A DNA stretch of 64,000 bases from Cepaea nemoralis (GCA_014155875.1 JACEFZ010011455.1:90001-154000), one strand, 5' to 3'. Numbered from the stretch's first letter, positions 1-17,100 are shown. Notes: generated from the letters alone by a model not told the origin. Translations and numbers: made by a program.

Positions 1-4814
<4,814 letters not shown>

Positions 4815-4821
4815 AAACCAG

Positions 4822-4990
4822 TAGGAAGCCGCGGTAGCACAGTGGTAGCACGCTTGTCTATCGCTCCTGTTGTTTCGATTCCCCAAAGAAACGAGGATTG
4901 TAAAATATATTTGACCTAGATCTACCCAGCCTAGAAAGGCGCGCGGCGTGATACTAACCACATCGGCCGTCAAGTGCAGTTTGGTCAACA
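4822..4990 (+). mobile_element. tRNA-derived SINE, short copy
   Basis: An RNA polymerase III A box is visible at 4835-4845 (TAGCACAGTGG) and a B box at 4872-4882 (GTTTCGATTCC), 37 bp apart as in tRNA genes. No acceptor stem pairs, so this is a SINE head and not a tRNA gene. The body at 4913-4980 (GACCTAG, then GCGTGATACTAACCACAT) recurs at 29541-29590 beside the right edge of the large minisatellite. The copy starts immediately after the CTAA array. Confidence 0.65.
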
Positions 4991-5192
4991 AAATACCAGA
5001 ACCCAATAGGTCGCAAAGCGGGGAACAGGGTTCTTTACTCTACTTATAATCCGTTGCTCAACAAGTATACTGATAATTATCACACCGCTGAAATAAGTTT
5101 AGAAATTCAAATATCTTGGAAGTATGATGACAGAAGATGTAAGAATAGACAGAAACATCGAAATCAGGTGTCAAAGAGCAAGTGTTCTTATA

Positions 5193-5228
5193 TAGTTAGT
5201 TAGTTAGTTGGTTAGTTAGTTAGTTAGT
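5193..5228 (-). repeat. Short TTAG tract, probable retroelement tail
   Basis: About nine TTAG units with one TTGG variant, ending in TTAGTCG. The same TTAGTCG junction is seen where the I-type LINE tail meets its body at 42716-42720. This suggests the 3' tail of a minus-strand element whose body lies to the right, although that body does not match the LINE. Confidence 0.6.
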
Positions 5229-5454
5229 CGTGGTTCCAACTTCATGGCAACGGGTCGTCCCCATCATGCTCCTTTCCTGTGACAGTGCATATCACACAAA
5301 ATGCTCCTCACTGCCCAGTATGAAAAGTGGAACAGACAGGGGTCTCGGCAAGCCAATAATGCGCACAGATACACTGTGTATAATGTCGCCGCCAGGATGC
5401 CAACACAAATGCCCGCCACGAAAAATACCGTTCATCGTCGATGGAATCGGCAGT

Positions 5455-5640
5455 CACCAGAAAGACTTCATTGATCCGGGTTTTATCCCATATGGTTCGG
5501 CCTCTTTCCGCAGGTCGACCCGCCGAAAGCACAGCACAAAGCACGATCTCCTTAGCTCCAGCGACGACTCCCAAGAGTCTCCTGAAAAATGCACACATGA
5601 ACCGAAAAGGCAAAACAGTCAATTCAGCAACAGCTGGCCG
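5455..5640 (-). mobile_element. SINE family B, copy 1 (antisense, degraded)
   Basis: This block matches 34245-34430 (same orientation) and 35120-35290 (opposite orientation). The best-conserved segments are GGTTTTATCC, CTCTTTCCGCAGG and TAGCTCCAGCGACGACT. Frames that read through it (for example 5230-5664 +, 5308-5742 -) are not conserved as protein between copies. In the best copy (35120) the head carries a pol III B-box-like GGGTTCGATTACGG, so I call the family a tRNA-derived SINE. Confidence 0.6.
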
Positions 5641-5934
5641 CCATCGTTCCGAACATGCAGTTAACGCTGCACACAACCGCGGACAGATGTAAAAGCATTT
5701 CACACGAAATTCACAGCTCACAGTGTCGCGCCACGCACTCACACAGTAGCAGGTCGACGGAACTAGGCATTACTAGTACAACACGAGGAAAATGCGAATG
5801 CAAACCGTAGCCAGAAGCATAAACAGTCCAGAAGCCTTAACGATTCAAATGCCTACACGCCTTGTTGGGGACCGGAAGCTTCAAGAGCTCTTATATGAAA
5901 ACTATCAACCTAACTGAAAAATTCAAATATACCC

Positions 5935-6206
5935 GGGTTCGCAAAGGGAAGATAGTAGATAGCATATTCACACCAACCAATATCAAACTTGGACATTATC
6001 CACGTCATACTTACGCTGAGATTAGACACTTGAGGAGAGCTGCCAACTTAACTATCCGAGACCGAGTCAGAAAGGATGTTATCAGACAGATAGTGGAGAC
6101 AGTGGGATCAACTCCTTGTGCCACTTATATTGAAATAGTGAAGATCAAATGGTTCGGCCATCTCGTTAGAAAGCAATACCATCAACAACCAGCACTGGCC
6201 CTATAT
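5935..6206 (+). pseudogene. LINE reverse transcriptase C-terminal fragment
   Basis: The frame here carries an arginine-rich stretch (TIRDRVRKDVIRQ) followed by IKWFGHLVRK. This is the pattern after the RT domain of RTE/L2-type non-LTR retrotransposons, where an RxRIRN..IR motif precedes WxGHxxR. No RT catalytic residues are present; the copy is a 5'-truncated remnant of about 90 codons. An ORF1-like fragment follows directly, so two different remnants are juxtaposed. Confidence 0.55.
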
Positions 6207-6780
6207 TAAAGAAAATCTGCGACGAGAGCATACTGCGCCAGGTACCTCGGCTGCCCCTGCCACGAAGACAGCAAGGAAGCTATGAAAATCGCCATCAAAT
6301 CCATCTGACCGTATAAAGAGGCTAGGAGGCAGTACAAGGCGACCAATCGACTTACAAATAGTGACAAAGCGCAACTGGAAAGGCCAACTTAAGGACCTGA
6401 GATGAAAGTTCAACAGCATGGAGGAAGAAAGAGACAAGACGCAAACAACACAGATTCCGGCCGTTCAGCGCATCCTGGAAGACTTGAAGCATGTTCAGCA
6501 GAACATTTAGCAGAATGTCGCTCGAATGCTTGCTATAAAGTCTGAGACAGAAGAAAATCTATCACAAATGCAAGAAGAGAGAGAAAAGACAGAAGAAACT
6601 ATTAAACAGATTCAAAAAGAAAGAGAACACATAGAAAAATAGAACTTCTCAAGTCAAAGAACAAAACTTCTCAACTAGAAAGCACAAAGTCCTAAATAGA
6701 AGAAGAAGCAACAGAAGAAGAAGTAGAAGACGAGGAAGAATTCTATGGCTACTCAGACCAAGATCAAGTGTGTAGGGAGG
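6207..6780 (+). pseudogene. LINE ORF1 (gag-like) remnant with zinc knuckle and coiled-coil
   Basis: Around 6216-6300 a broken frame reads CARYLGCP followed by K-E-A repeats. This resembles the last CCHC knuckle (CANC..ARYLGxP) of I/Jockey ORF1 proteins and the fragment at 45360-45500. Downstream (6420-6770) the sequence is very rich in Glu, Lys and Arg codons with several stops, like a decayed ORF1 coiled-coil. It is not translatable as a single protein. Confidence 0.45.
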
Positions 6781-7144
6781 TCATGAATCGGCATTTCTTT
6801 CCACCAAGATCGAACCATCGATCCGTCCACGATACAAAATACTAAAGAAGACCCAGAAGACACGAAAACAGACCATCAAGATCAGGACATAGCTGGAGGA
6901 AGGATGACGAGTGGTAATCATCCCTAAAGGCAACAACACCATATGCGGGCGGGTACACAATTACTGCACGCCTTAACAAATAGACGACTCTGTCCAGACA
7001 TGTAAAACCATAAGGATGAAACGAACACAATTAAAGAAACTTAAACATCTTCAATGAAGCAGATATAAGCAATTCCAAGTACGAAAGAAGAAGAACACGA
7101 TATAACATAAGAGCCCCAACTACAACGAGTTCGATACAGTTGAT

Positions 7145-7356
7145 AGTTGAACGGGGCCATTCGTCTCAAGAGCATGCAAGCAAGCAAGCAGAGAGCAAGA
7201 GTACGCCAGAGAAGAAAATGGATTGACGACATCAAAGACAATGTACAATCACACGGAATGACACTATCCAGTGCCACCCATCTGACACTGGAGCCCGAAC
7301 TAGTCCTCCCCACGATGCCTGGCGGCACAAGTGGAAGATGATGATGATGACAATAT
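7145..7356 (+). pseudogene. RTE-like LINE 3' end with GAT tail
   Basis: A 64-codon open frame (7147-7341) includes RQRRKWIDDIKD, the terminal motif of many RTE/L2-type ORF2 proteins (GRPRKRWxDxIK). Its stop overlaps a short GATGATGATGATGA tail at 7339-7352. The copy is 5'-truncated to the last few dozen codons. Comparable ends occur at 47341-47545 (-) and 56415-56640 (-). Confidence 0.55.
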
Positions 7357-7914
7357 TGTCTCAATATACAGGAAGTGAATCATAATATCCGACACAGCTC
7401 AATGTAACACATTATTGTAATTTTTCTGTTTTGTTCTGTGTGCAGCCGACCGCATACCCACAATTTAATGTATAGTATCAAAGTTCAGTCGTGACAATCT
7501 CTTACATTTGACATCCGTGTTTGCACCCAAAGCGGACAGACATGACTCTCAGAATCAAGATACTGTTGGCAAAAGCTGTTATTAAATTACAGACTAAGTG
7601 GATACAGTATACACGCCATTGAAGCCGGTATACGCATCGCGAGGCAGCATCCGGTTGTCCCTGGTAAAACTAGGACAACATATAAACTCATATAACTCAG
7701 TGGTTCCCAACTTCCAGCTTGATGATCCTGTCATTGTCAATCTCACGGAGTTACATCCTATTATATCATATGCAAAGATGCTTTCAATGATAATTTATCA
7801 CATAAGAAGATGCTTTCGCTTATATATATTATATATTACGTGACGCTCACAGAAGTGAGAAGAAGGAGGAAGAGACTAGAGGACGCACTATGACATCATA
7901 AAATTTGAAAGCTA
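7357..7914. other. No recognisable gene
   Basis: AT-rich unique-looking sequence. Two segments, about 7730-7785 and 8295-8345, resemble each other (shared GTCTCAC.GAGTTACATCC), so it may contain an old dispersed repeat. No conserved frame or RNA gene was seen. Confidence 0.4.
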
Positions 7915-8010
7915 TAGTTACCGACCGGGATCGAATCTGTCGCCTCCAAATGACGACGGCGCCTCCCTGCAGGAACAAATGTACTTCAACGCATGACCAA
8001 CTAGATACTC
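7915..8010 (-). mobile_element. Possible tRNA-derived SINE head
   Basis: On the minus strand a B-box-like GATTCGATCCC lies near 7924-7936 and a weak A-box-like segment lies near 7990-8010. The distance is long, as in class II (Ser/Leu) tRNAs. There is no matching second copy in the window, so this is tentative. Confidence 0.3.
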
Positions 8011-8810
8011 AATAAAAGATGTCTTCATTGGTCATGTCTATGATACACATGGACCTACAACTATGGAATACGGACATAATTCGTATCAAACCATCGAGAT
8101 AGCACCATAGGTCTCGTGATTTATATTAAACCAGCATAGGTCAAATAACAAACACACAAACATATGGGACCTTAATGCTGTTGTCGAGTATATATGAACA
8201 AATATTTACAGAAGAGAAATGATTGGTCGGTTCTAATGCTGTACATTGTTCATTGTTTATAACACAGAGATACATCCCATATTATTATATACAATGATCC
8301 CTTGCCTGTTAGTCTCACAGAGTTACATCCCATTCTATCATATACGATGGAGAGGTAAAAACAGCAAAACAAAATTTAAGGACAAGAAAAACACTTGCTT
8401 GTTTGTTGTTGTTAATATTTTGTTTTTCTTGTTCGATGATAAAGACTTTTCTATTAACGTTCGCCTGTTTTTCCATATGGTTTTCCTTTCGTTGAGTTTC
8501 CTAACCATATTTTGTGTTTTATTTGGAGTGTAGTATTCGATCGGCAGCACTAAACTACTGTTTTGGATACCTTTCTTATCAAGCCACTTTTGTCAATGTT
8601 TATTTGCTGAACGTGGAATTACACGTATTCTTTTCAGTGAACGCATCATTTAAAGATACGAATTCCAATCTTCTGTTTTCATCACCGAAAGTTTTTGAAT
8701 GTAACTAGCGTGTCCGGCGTCTGTGGTGAAGTGCCAGAGAACATGATGTGCAATCCGGCATACCACGTTCGAAATCAGCTGCAGGCGATTTGGAAATCTT
8801 ATGTTGAGTT
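8011..8810. other. No recognisable gene
   Basis: AT-rich intergenic or intronic sequence. Short frames (8246-8533 +, 8338-8550 -) are low-complexity hydrophobic or Lys/Asn-rich translations without any family resemblance. Confidence 0.4.
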
Positions 8811-8957
8811 GACAATATATCGCCATTGTGACCTCCCATTTGGACAGAAGGACGATATATCGCCACATGTGACCTCCCATTTGGACAGAAGGACGATATA
8901 TCGCCACATGTGACCTCCCATTTGGACAGAAGGACGATATATCGCCATACTAGGGTC
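8811..8957. repeat. 41-bp tandem repeat, about 3.6 copies
   Basis: Units start with GACGATATATCGCC at 8811 (variant), 8851, 8892 and 8933, spaced 40, 41 and 41 bp. Each contains GTGACCTCCCATTTGGACAG. The core ATATCGCC..GACCTCCCATTTGGACA recurs singly at 39610-39650, and the right flank recurs at 39880-40040, so the array lies inside a dispersed element. Confidence 0.9.
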
Positions 8958-9108
8958 ATTTAGTATGTGTTTTATTTTGCATAGCTTTCTCAATTGCAAT
9001 GCTCATTGAACGGAAATGTAAATTATACTAGTAATTCAATTGATTGTGTACCAGGTCTGGCCAAATCCTACTGTTTGTTTGGCACTGAATCAGTTAACAA
9101 TAATGAGC
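8925..9108 (+). repeat. Dispersed repeat F, copy 1
   Basis: From the last 41-bp unit through CATACTAGGGT, TGCTCATTGAACGG, ATTGATTGTGTACCA and GGCACTGAATCAGTT the sequence aligns with 39865-40045 at roughly 75-80% by eye. It is probably part of one interspersed element of unknown class. Confidence 0.75.
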
Positions 9109-9599
9109 GTCGATGGTTCAGAAAGCAATGGTAAACTACTGAATGTAAACTTGCCTAGTAAATCACAAACGCCCCCCCCCCCCCGCCCATACACAAAATG
9201 CACGGGTTGATTGTGACGTCACATAACTAACTAGTATGCATTCTGATTTCTACCGCTTTCCTTTCCTCTTATATGGCTACCAATCAAAAGCTGTATTTCT
9301 CCGGCATCTCTTCTTAATTTGATCTCAACCCAAACTCTTCACACAACAACATCTACAGAGTTTTTAGAGCCAGTTGTAGAGGTAAGACTTCGAGTCGGTA
9401 TCCCTCCAGCCAAGTCTGGCTAACCCAGTTGGCCTCAGTCTCATGTCTTCCATGCTGATCCAGACAACCGTTCTTCTCGGGTTCCGCAACAATGATTCTC
9501 GTTGAAAATGTATAACCACTGTTCTGTATTGGCTGGTATTTTACTTTATTTGCTGTATGTGCAGATTTACGGTTCATTCGCTTTGTTGGAATGATACAC

Positions 9600-9925
9600 G
9601 CGGATTTCATGAAACAAGTGTCCTGTCCTCAACAAGGGTACAGATGTGTAACTTGTATATATGTACAAATGGATAGCCTGGTAGACGCCTAGCCGACCGC
9701 TTTAGGGTACACCTTAGAGATATTATTCAAAACTCTGACAAACCTGTCCCCAACTATTTTAATTCTTATGACCACGATGGAGTCGACTATGTATGGGTCA
9801 CAGCACTGAAGCCATGCTTCTCTAACAACTTCATTAGGCGTTCAATTGAAAGCCAGTTAATCAACCCTCCGGGATGTATCCATCCAGCAGAAATCAATAC
9901 TATTGTACATGCGACTGTATAACTC
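9600..9925 (+). pseudogene. Penelope-like element GIY-YIG endonuclease remnant
   Basis: The frame around 9640-9925 reads a decayed LYICTNG, one in-frame stop, then GRRLADRFRVHLRD, PVPNYFN and a later SLESQLI-like segment. This matches the tail half of GIY-YIG endonuclease domains at the C terminus of Penelope-like retroelement proteins (YVGETxRRLxxRFxEH, then PVAxHF). Only the endonuclease end is present. A degenerate hammerhead-like motif lies 220 bp downstream, consistent with this class of element. Dead copy. Confidence 0.6.
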
Positions 9926-10147
9926 TGCTGACTTCCCTCCATATATTCATATCTGAGGGCACACCTTTGGCCACACATTTCTTATTTGGCACTTTTACAG
10001 CTGAATTGGACTCAACCTTTGTAGAAAAAGAGCAACTTTCAAAGCCGAACTGAACCGAACTTGTGTGCCTTCTTGACAAAAAAATAATTGTGTTTTAATA
10101 CTATTTTATAATTTTATGTTTCTTCTTTAGATCTGTTGGTGTTATTC

Positions 10148-10184
10148 CGTCTCTGATAAAGATTTTTATAATCGAAACGTCGTT
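10148..10184 (+). ncRNA. Degenerate hammerhead-ribozyme-like motif
   Basis: CTGATAA at 10153-10159, a 4-bp stem II (GATT/AATC) with a 5-nt loop, then GAAAC at 10174-10178 and GTC. This follows the hammerhead core order CUGANGA - stem II - GAAA. The core G is changed to A, so cleavage is unlikely. Position downstream of a Penelope-like endonuclease remnant fits the known association of these ribozymes with Penelope-like elements. Confidence 0.45.
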
Positions 10185-10430
10185 GGTTGTGTTCTAGAAT
10201 ACTTATTTTTATTTGATTATTTTATTATTATATATGTTTTATTGTCTCTTGTTTTGGGAGATTTTCACCCTGTGATTTATGTGCATCTTTATGGAGTCCG
10301 TTGTAGGATATTTACACTGTGTCGGTTTATTACGTCTCATCTTTTGGCAGGAGTTAAAATAACTAACTGTTTGTATTTCCTATTGCCTGTATATCTTGCT
10401 AGGCGTATTTTTTTTTTTTTAATTTCGCAT
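10185..10430. other. AT-rich spacer
   Basis: T-rich sequence including a T11-12 run near 10410. No feature supported. Confidence 0.4.
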
Positions 10431-10682
10431 ATCCTTTTTACCGGACATAGCTGTCAACAGCAGCATCTTTCAGCTGTCTGTTGATTTCTTGGCAAGATTA
10501 CGCTCAGCAGTTTGCCATTGCTTTCTGAGCGGCCGGCTCAGTTATCCCGCAAGTCACCAGCGGGGGAAGAACCGCTCCCAGTTCTCGCCCGCTACGAGAC
10601 TCCGCTACGTGATAAACGGGATTACGGAGAAAGTGTTGTAAACCCTCGGCCAGAGAGACCGGCTGTTAGGCGTATACTGAAG
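10431..10682 (-). mobile_element. SINE family A, copy 1 (class II tRNA-derived)
   Basis: The minus strand begins with GGTCTCTCTGGCCGAGGGTT (A box of a Ser/Leu-type tRNA) near 10650-10675. A long variable-arm region and a weakened B box follow near 10565-10585. The body then reads CAATGGCAAACTGCTGAGCG, TCTTGCCAAGAAATC and a tail matching AGCTGTC..GGATATGC. Three more copies lie at 48985, 54050 and 54372, all in the same orientation. Confidence 0.8.
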
Positions 10683-11191
10683 ACAATTTCAACATATTGT
10701 AATGAATCCTTTCAACTGAAATACACAAAAATACATTTTCATTTCTTTTGTTGCCGCAAAGGAAGTTTTAAAGAGACTACCATGTGTGTTTGTTTACATA
10801 ACTGTCATTTACACGGTAGAATGTACGACGCACTTTGAGAAACGCTGCGCCAATAACTACATTCGTCCTTCGAGGGGTACATTTGTGGAAAGTTGAGAAT
10901 AGTTGAGGTCAAGTACTTAGTTACATTTAATGAATATCCGAGGTTAACAAAGTTGTTGAAAGACTGAAGTAAACTGAAGTGAATTGAAAGAGAGTTTAAC
11001 TAGTTGCATGTAGGAAATACATCCATAATTTCAGACTGAAAAGGGATTGATACAGACGACTCAATTATTTCTCTCATGAAGTAACGGTAAGCAACTTCTT
11101 TCGCAGCTTAAAGAATTGCTCACTTTTGTTAACTGGGTTAAGTCAGTTATACTCTGTATTTGTGGTAAACAAAATGAGACACCGAAACAAC
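10683..11191. other. Unique-looking spacer before the minisatellite
   Basis: No conserved frame or repeat. The first decayed minisatellite unit appears at about 11192. Confidence 0.4.
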
Positions 11192-14100
11192 GGTTGTGAC
11201 TAGAGACACTCCTCTACTGGCCTGGTGGTAGTAGCTAGAGATGCTCCTTTGCCGGTCTGGTTGTAGTGGCTGGAGATGCTACTCTGCCGGTCTGGTTGTA
11301 GTGGCTGGAGATGCTACTCTGCCGGTCTGGTGGTAGTGGCTGGAGATGCTCCTTTGCCGGTCTGGTTGTAGTGGCTGGAGATGCTACTCTGCCGGTAGTG
11401 GCTGGAGATGCTACTCTGCCGGTCTGGTTGTAGTGGCTGGAGATGCTACTCTGCCGGTCTGGTTGTAGTGGCTGGAGATGCTACTCTGCCGGTAGTGGCT
11501 GGAGATGCTACTCTGCCGGTAGTGGCTGGAGATGCTACTCTGCCGGTCTGGTTGTAGTGGCTGGAGATGCTACTCTGCCGGTCTGCCGGTAGTGGCTGGA
11601 GATGCTACTCTGCCGGTCTGGTTGTAGTGGCTGGAGATGCTACTCTGCCGGTCTGGTTGTAGTGGCTGGAGATGCTATTCTGTCGGTCAGGTTGTAGTGG
11701 CTGGAGATGCTACTCTGCCGGTCTGGTTGTAGTGGCTGGAGATGCTACTCTGCCGGTCTGGTGGTAGTGGCTGGAGATGCTACTCTGCCGGTCTGGTTGT
11801 AGTGGCTGGAGATGCTACTCTGCCGGTCTGGTGGTAGTGGCTGGAGATGCTACTCTGCCGGTCTGGTGGTAGTGGCTGGAGATGCTACTCTGCCGGTAGT
11901 GGCTGGAGATGCTACTCTGCCGGTAGTGGCTGGAGATGCTACTCTGCCGGTAGTGGCTGGAGATGCTACTCTGCCGGTCTGGTTGTAGTGGCTGGAGATG
12001 CTACTCTGCCGGTAGTGGCTGGAGATGCTACTCTGCCGGTAGTGGCTGGAGATGCTACTCTGCCGGTCTGGTTGTAGTGGCTGGAGATGCTACTCTGCCG
12101 GTCTGGTGGTAGTGGCTGGAGATGCTACTCTGCCGGTAGTGGCTGGAGATGCTACTCTGCCGGTCTGGTTGTAGTGGCTGGAGATGCTACTCTGCCGGTA
12201 GTGGCTGGAGATGCTACTCTGCCGGTAGTGGCTGGAGATGCTACTCTGCCGGTCTGGTTGTAGTGGCTGGAGATGCTACTCTGCCGGTCTGGTTGTAGTG
12301 GCTGGAGATGCTACTCTGCCGGTCTGGTTGTAGTGGCTGGAGATGCTACTCTGCCGGTCTGGTTGTAGTGGCTGGAGATGCTCTCTGCCGGTCTGGTGGT
12401 AGTGGCTGGAGATGCTACTCTGCCGGTCTGGTTGTAGTGGCTGGAGATGCTACTCAGCCGGTAGTGGCTGGAGATGCTACTCTGTCGGTAGTGGCTGGAG
12501 ATGCTACTCTGCCGGTCTGGTTGTAGTGGCTGGAGATGCTACTCTGCCGGTAGTGGCTGGAGATGCTACTCTGCCGGTAGTGGCTGGAGATGCTACTCTG
12601 CCGGTAGTGGCTGGAGATGCTACTCTGCCGGTAGTGGCTGGAGATGCTACTCTGCCGGTAGTGGCTTTAGATGCTACTCTGCCGGTAGTGGCTGGAGATG
12701 CTAATCTGCCGGTCTGGTTGTAGTGGCTGGAGATGCTACTCTGCCGGTCTGGTGGTAGTGGCTGGAGATGCTACTCTGCCGGTCTGGTGGTAGTGGCTGG
12801 AGATTGCTACTCTGCCGTAGTGGCTGGAGATGCTACTCTGCCGGTAGTGACTGGAATTGCTACTCTGCCGTAGTGGCTGGAGATGCTACTCTGCCGGTAG
12901 TGGCTGGAGATGCTACTCTGCCGGTAGTGGCTGGAGATGCTACTCTGCCGGTCTGGTTGTAGTGGCTGGAGATGCTACTCTGCCGGGGAGTGGCTGGAGA
13001 TGCTTACTCTGCCGGTCTGGTTGTAGTGGCTGGAGATGCTACTCTGCCGGGTCTGGTTGTAGTGGCTGGAGATGCTACTCTGCCGGTAGTGGCTGGAGAT
13101 GGTACTCTGCCGGTCTCGTAGTAGTGGCTGGAGATGCTACTCTGCCGGTCTGGTGGTAGTGGCTGGAGATGCTACTCTGCCGGTAGTGGCTGGAGATGCT
13201 ACTCTGCCGGTAGTGGCTGGAATTGCTACTCTGCCGGTAGTGGCTGGAGATGCTACTCTGCCGGTAGTGGCTGGAGATGCTACTCTGCCGGTAGTGGCTG
13301 GAGATGGCTACTCTGCCGGTCTGGTTGTAGTGGCTGGAGATGCTACTCTGCCGGTAGTGGCTGGAGATGCTACTCTGCCGGTCTGGTTGTAGTGGCTGGA
13401 GATGCTACTCTGCCGGTCTGGTTGTAGTGGCTGGAGATGCTACTCTGCCGGTAGTGGCTGGAGATGGTACTCTGCCGGTCTGGTAGTAGTGGCTGGAGAT
13501 GCTACTCTGCCGGTCTGGTGGTAGTGGCTGGAGATGCTACTCTGTCGGTCTGGTTGTAGTGGCTGGAGATGCTACTCTGCCGGTAGTGGCTGGAGATGCT
13601 ATTCTGCCGGTCTGGTGGTAGTGGCTGGAGATGCTACTCTGCCGATCTGGTGGTAGTGGCTTGAGATGCTACTCTGCCGGTCTGGTGGTAGTGGCTGGAG
13701 ATGCTACTCTGCAGGTCTGGTTGTAGTGGCTGGAGATGCTACTCTGTCGGAAGTGGCTGGAGATGCTACTCTGCCGGTCTGGTGGTAGTGGCTGGAGATG
13801 CTACTCTGCCGGTCTGGTGGTAGTGGCTGGAGATGCTACTCTGCCGGTCTGGTTGTAGTGGCTGGAGATGCTACTCTGCCGGTAGTGGCTGGAGATGGTA
13901 CTCTGCCGGTCTGGTAGTAGTGGCTGGAGATGCTACTCTGCCGGTCTGGTGGTAGTGGCTGGAAATGCTACTCTGCCGGTAGTGGCTGGAGTGCTACTCT
14001 GCCGGTAGTGGCTGGAATTGCTACTCTGCCGGTAGTGGCTGGAGATGCTACTCTGCCGGTAGTGGCTGGAGATGCTACTCTGGCCGGTAGTGGCTGGAGA

Positions 14101-17100
14101 TGCTACTCCTGCCGGTCTGGTTGTAGTGGCTGGAGATGCTACTCTGCCGGTAGTGGCTGGAGATGCTACTCTGCCGGTCTGGTTGTAGTGGCTGGAGATG
14201 CCTACTCTGCCGTCTGGTTGTAGTGGCTGGAGATGCTACTCTGCCGGTAGTGGCTGGAGATGGTACTCTGCCCGGTCTGGTAGTAGTGGCTGGAGATGCT
14301 ACTCTGCCGGTCTGGTGGTAGTGGCTGGAGATGCTACTCTGTCGGTCTGGTTGTAGTGGCTGGAGATGCTACTCTGCCGGTAGTGGCTGGAGATGCTATT
14401 CTGCCGGTCTGGTGGTAGTGGCTGGAGATGCTACTCTGCCGGTCTGGTGGTAGTGGCTGGAGATGCTATTCTGGCCGGTCTGGGTGGTAGTGGCTGGAGA
14501 TGCTATTCTGCCGGTCTGGTGGTAGTGGCTGGAGATGCTATTCTGCCGGTCTGGTGGTAGTGGCTGGAGATGCTACTCTGCCGGTCTGGTGGTAGTGGCT
14601 GGAGATGCTACTCTGCCGGTCTGGTGGTAGTGGCTGGAGATGCTACTCTGCCGGTCTGGTGGTAGTGGCTGGAGATGCTACTCTGCCGGTAGTGGCTGGA
14701 GATGCTACTCTGCCGGTCTGGTGGTAGTGGCTGGAGATGCTATTCTGCCGGTCTGGTGGTAGTGGCTGGAGATGCTATTCTGTTCCGGTCTGGTGGTAGT
14801 GGCTGGAGATGCTACTTCTGCCGGTCTTGTGGTAGTGCTGGAGATGCTACTCTGCCGGTCTGGTGATAGTGGCTGGAGATGCTACTCTGCCGGTCTGGTG
14901 GTAGTGGCTGGAGATGCTACTCTGCGGTAGTGGCTGGAGATGCTACTCTGCGTCTGGTGTAGTGGCTGGAGATGCTACTCTGCCGGTCTGGTGGTAGTGG
15001 CTGGAGATGCTACTCTGCCGGTCTGGTGGTAGTGGCTGGAGATGCTACTCTGCCGGTCTGGTGGTAGTGGCTGGAGATGCTACTCTGCCGGTCTGGTTGG
15101 TAGTGGCTGGAGATGCTACTCTTGCCGGTCTGGTGGTAGTGGCTGGAGATGCTACTCTGCCGGTCTCTGGTGGTAGTGGCTGGAGATGCTACTCTGTCGG
15201 TCTGATGGTAGTGGCTGGAAATGCTACTCTGCCGGTCTGGTTGTAGTGGCTGGAGATGCTACTCTGTCGGTCTGGTGGTAGTGGCTGGAAATGCTACTCT
15301 GCCGGTCTGGTTGTAGTGGCTGAAGATGCTATTCTGCCGGTCTGGTGGTAGTGGCTGGAGATGCTACTCTGTCGGTCTGGTTGTAGTGGCTGGAGATGCT
15401 ACTCTGCCGGTAGTGGCTGGAGATGCTACTCTGCCGGTCTGGTGTAGTGGCTGGAGATGCTACTCTGCCGGTCTGGTGGTAGTGGCTGGAGATGCTACTC
15501 TGCCGGTCTGGTGTAGTGGCTGGAGATGCTACTCTGCCGGTCTGGTGTAGTGGCTGGAGATGCTACTCTGCCGGTAGTGGCTGGAGATGCTACTCTGCCG
15601 GTCTGGTGGTAGTGGCTGGAGATGCTACTCTGCCGGTCTGGTGGTAGTGGCTGGAGATGCTACTCTGCCGGTCTGGTGGTAGTGGCTGGAGATGCTACTC
15701 TGTCGGTAGTGGCTGGAGATGCTACTCTGCCGGTCTGGTGGTAGTGGCTGGAGATGCTACTCTGCCGGTCTGGTGGTAGTGGCTGGAGATGCTACTCTGC
15801 CGGTCTGGTGTAGTGGCTGGAGATGCTACTCTGCCGGTCTGGTGGTAGTGGCTGGAGATGCTACTCTGCCGGTCTGGTGGTAGTGGCTGGAGATGCTACT
15901 CTGCCGGTCTGGTGGTAGTGGCTGGAGATGCTACTCTGCCGGTAGTGGCTGGAGATGCTACTCTGCCGGTCTGGTAGTAGTGGCTGGAGATGCTACTCTG
16001 CCGGTCTGGTAGTAGTGGCTGGAGATGCTACTCTGCCGGTCTGGTGGTAGTGGCTGGAGATGCTACTCTGCCGGTCTGGTGGTAGTGGCTGGAGATGCTA
16101 CTCTGCCGGTCTGGTGGTAGTGGCTGGAGATGCTACTCTGCTCGGTAGTGGCTGGAGATGCTACTCTGCCGGTCTGGTGGTAGTGGCTGGAGATGCTACT
16201 CTGCCGGTCTGGTGTAGTGGCTGGAGATGCTACTCTGCCGGTCTGGTGGTAGTGGCTGGAGATGCTACTCTGCGGTCTGGTGTAGTGGCTGGAGATGCTA
16301 CTCTGCCGTCGGTGTAGTGGCTGGAGATGCTACTCTGCCGGTCTGGTGGTAGTGGCTGGAGATGCTACTCTGCCGGTCTGGTGGTAGTGGCTGGAGATGC
16401 TACTCTGCCGGTCTGGTGGTAGTGGCTGGAGATGCTACTCTGCCGGTCTGGTGGTAGTGGCTGGAGATGCTACTCTGCCGGTAGTGGCTGGAGATGCTAC
16501 TCTGCCGGTCTGGTGGTAGTGGCTGGAGATGCTACTCTGCCGGTCTGGTTGTAGTGGCTGGAGATGCTACTCTGCCGGTCGTGTGCTGAGATGCTACTCT
16601 GCCGGTCTGGTTGTAGTGCTGGAGATGCTACTCTGCGGTAGTGGCTGGAGATGCTACTCTGCCGGTCTGGTTGTAGTGGCTGGAGATGCTACTCTGCCGG
16701 TCTGGTTGTAGTGGCTGGAGATGCTACTCTGCCGGTGTGCTGGGATGTACTGCGTAGTGGCTGGAGATGCTACTCTGCCGGTCTGGTGTAGTGGCTGGAG
16801 ATGCTACTCTGCCGGTCTGGTGTAGTGGCTGGAGATGCTACTCTGCCGGTAGTGGCTGGAGATGCTACTCTGCCGGGTAGTGGCTGGAGATGCTACTCTG
16901 CCGGTCTGGTTGTAGTGGCTGGAGATGCTACTCTGCCGGTAGTGGCTGAGTGCTACCTGCCGGTAGTGGCTGGAGATGCTACTCTGCCGGTCTGGTTGTA
17001 GTGGCTGGAGATGCTACTCTGCCGGTCTGGGTGTAGTGGCTGGAGATGCTACTCTGCCGGTAGTGGCTGAGTGCTACTCGCGGTAGTGGCTGGAGATGCT

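Noticed and set aside
5230..5742. Overlapping 144-codon frames on both strands
   Set aside because: They lie over a SINE B copy and adjacent sequence; the frames are not kept in the other two copies.
7697..7714. CAGTGGTTCCCAAC as a hAT transposon terminal inverted repeat
   Set aside because: The motif is typical of hAT ends, but I found no matching inverted end or 8-bp target duplication nearby.
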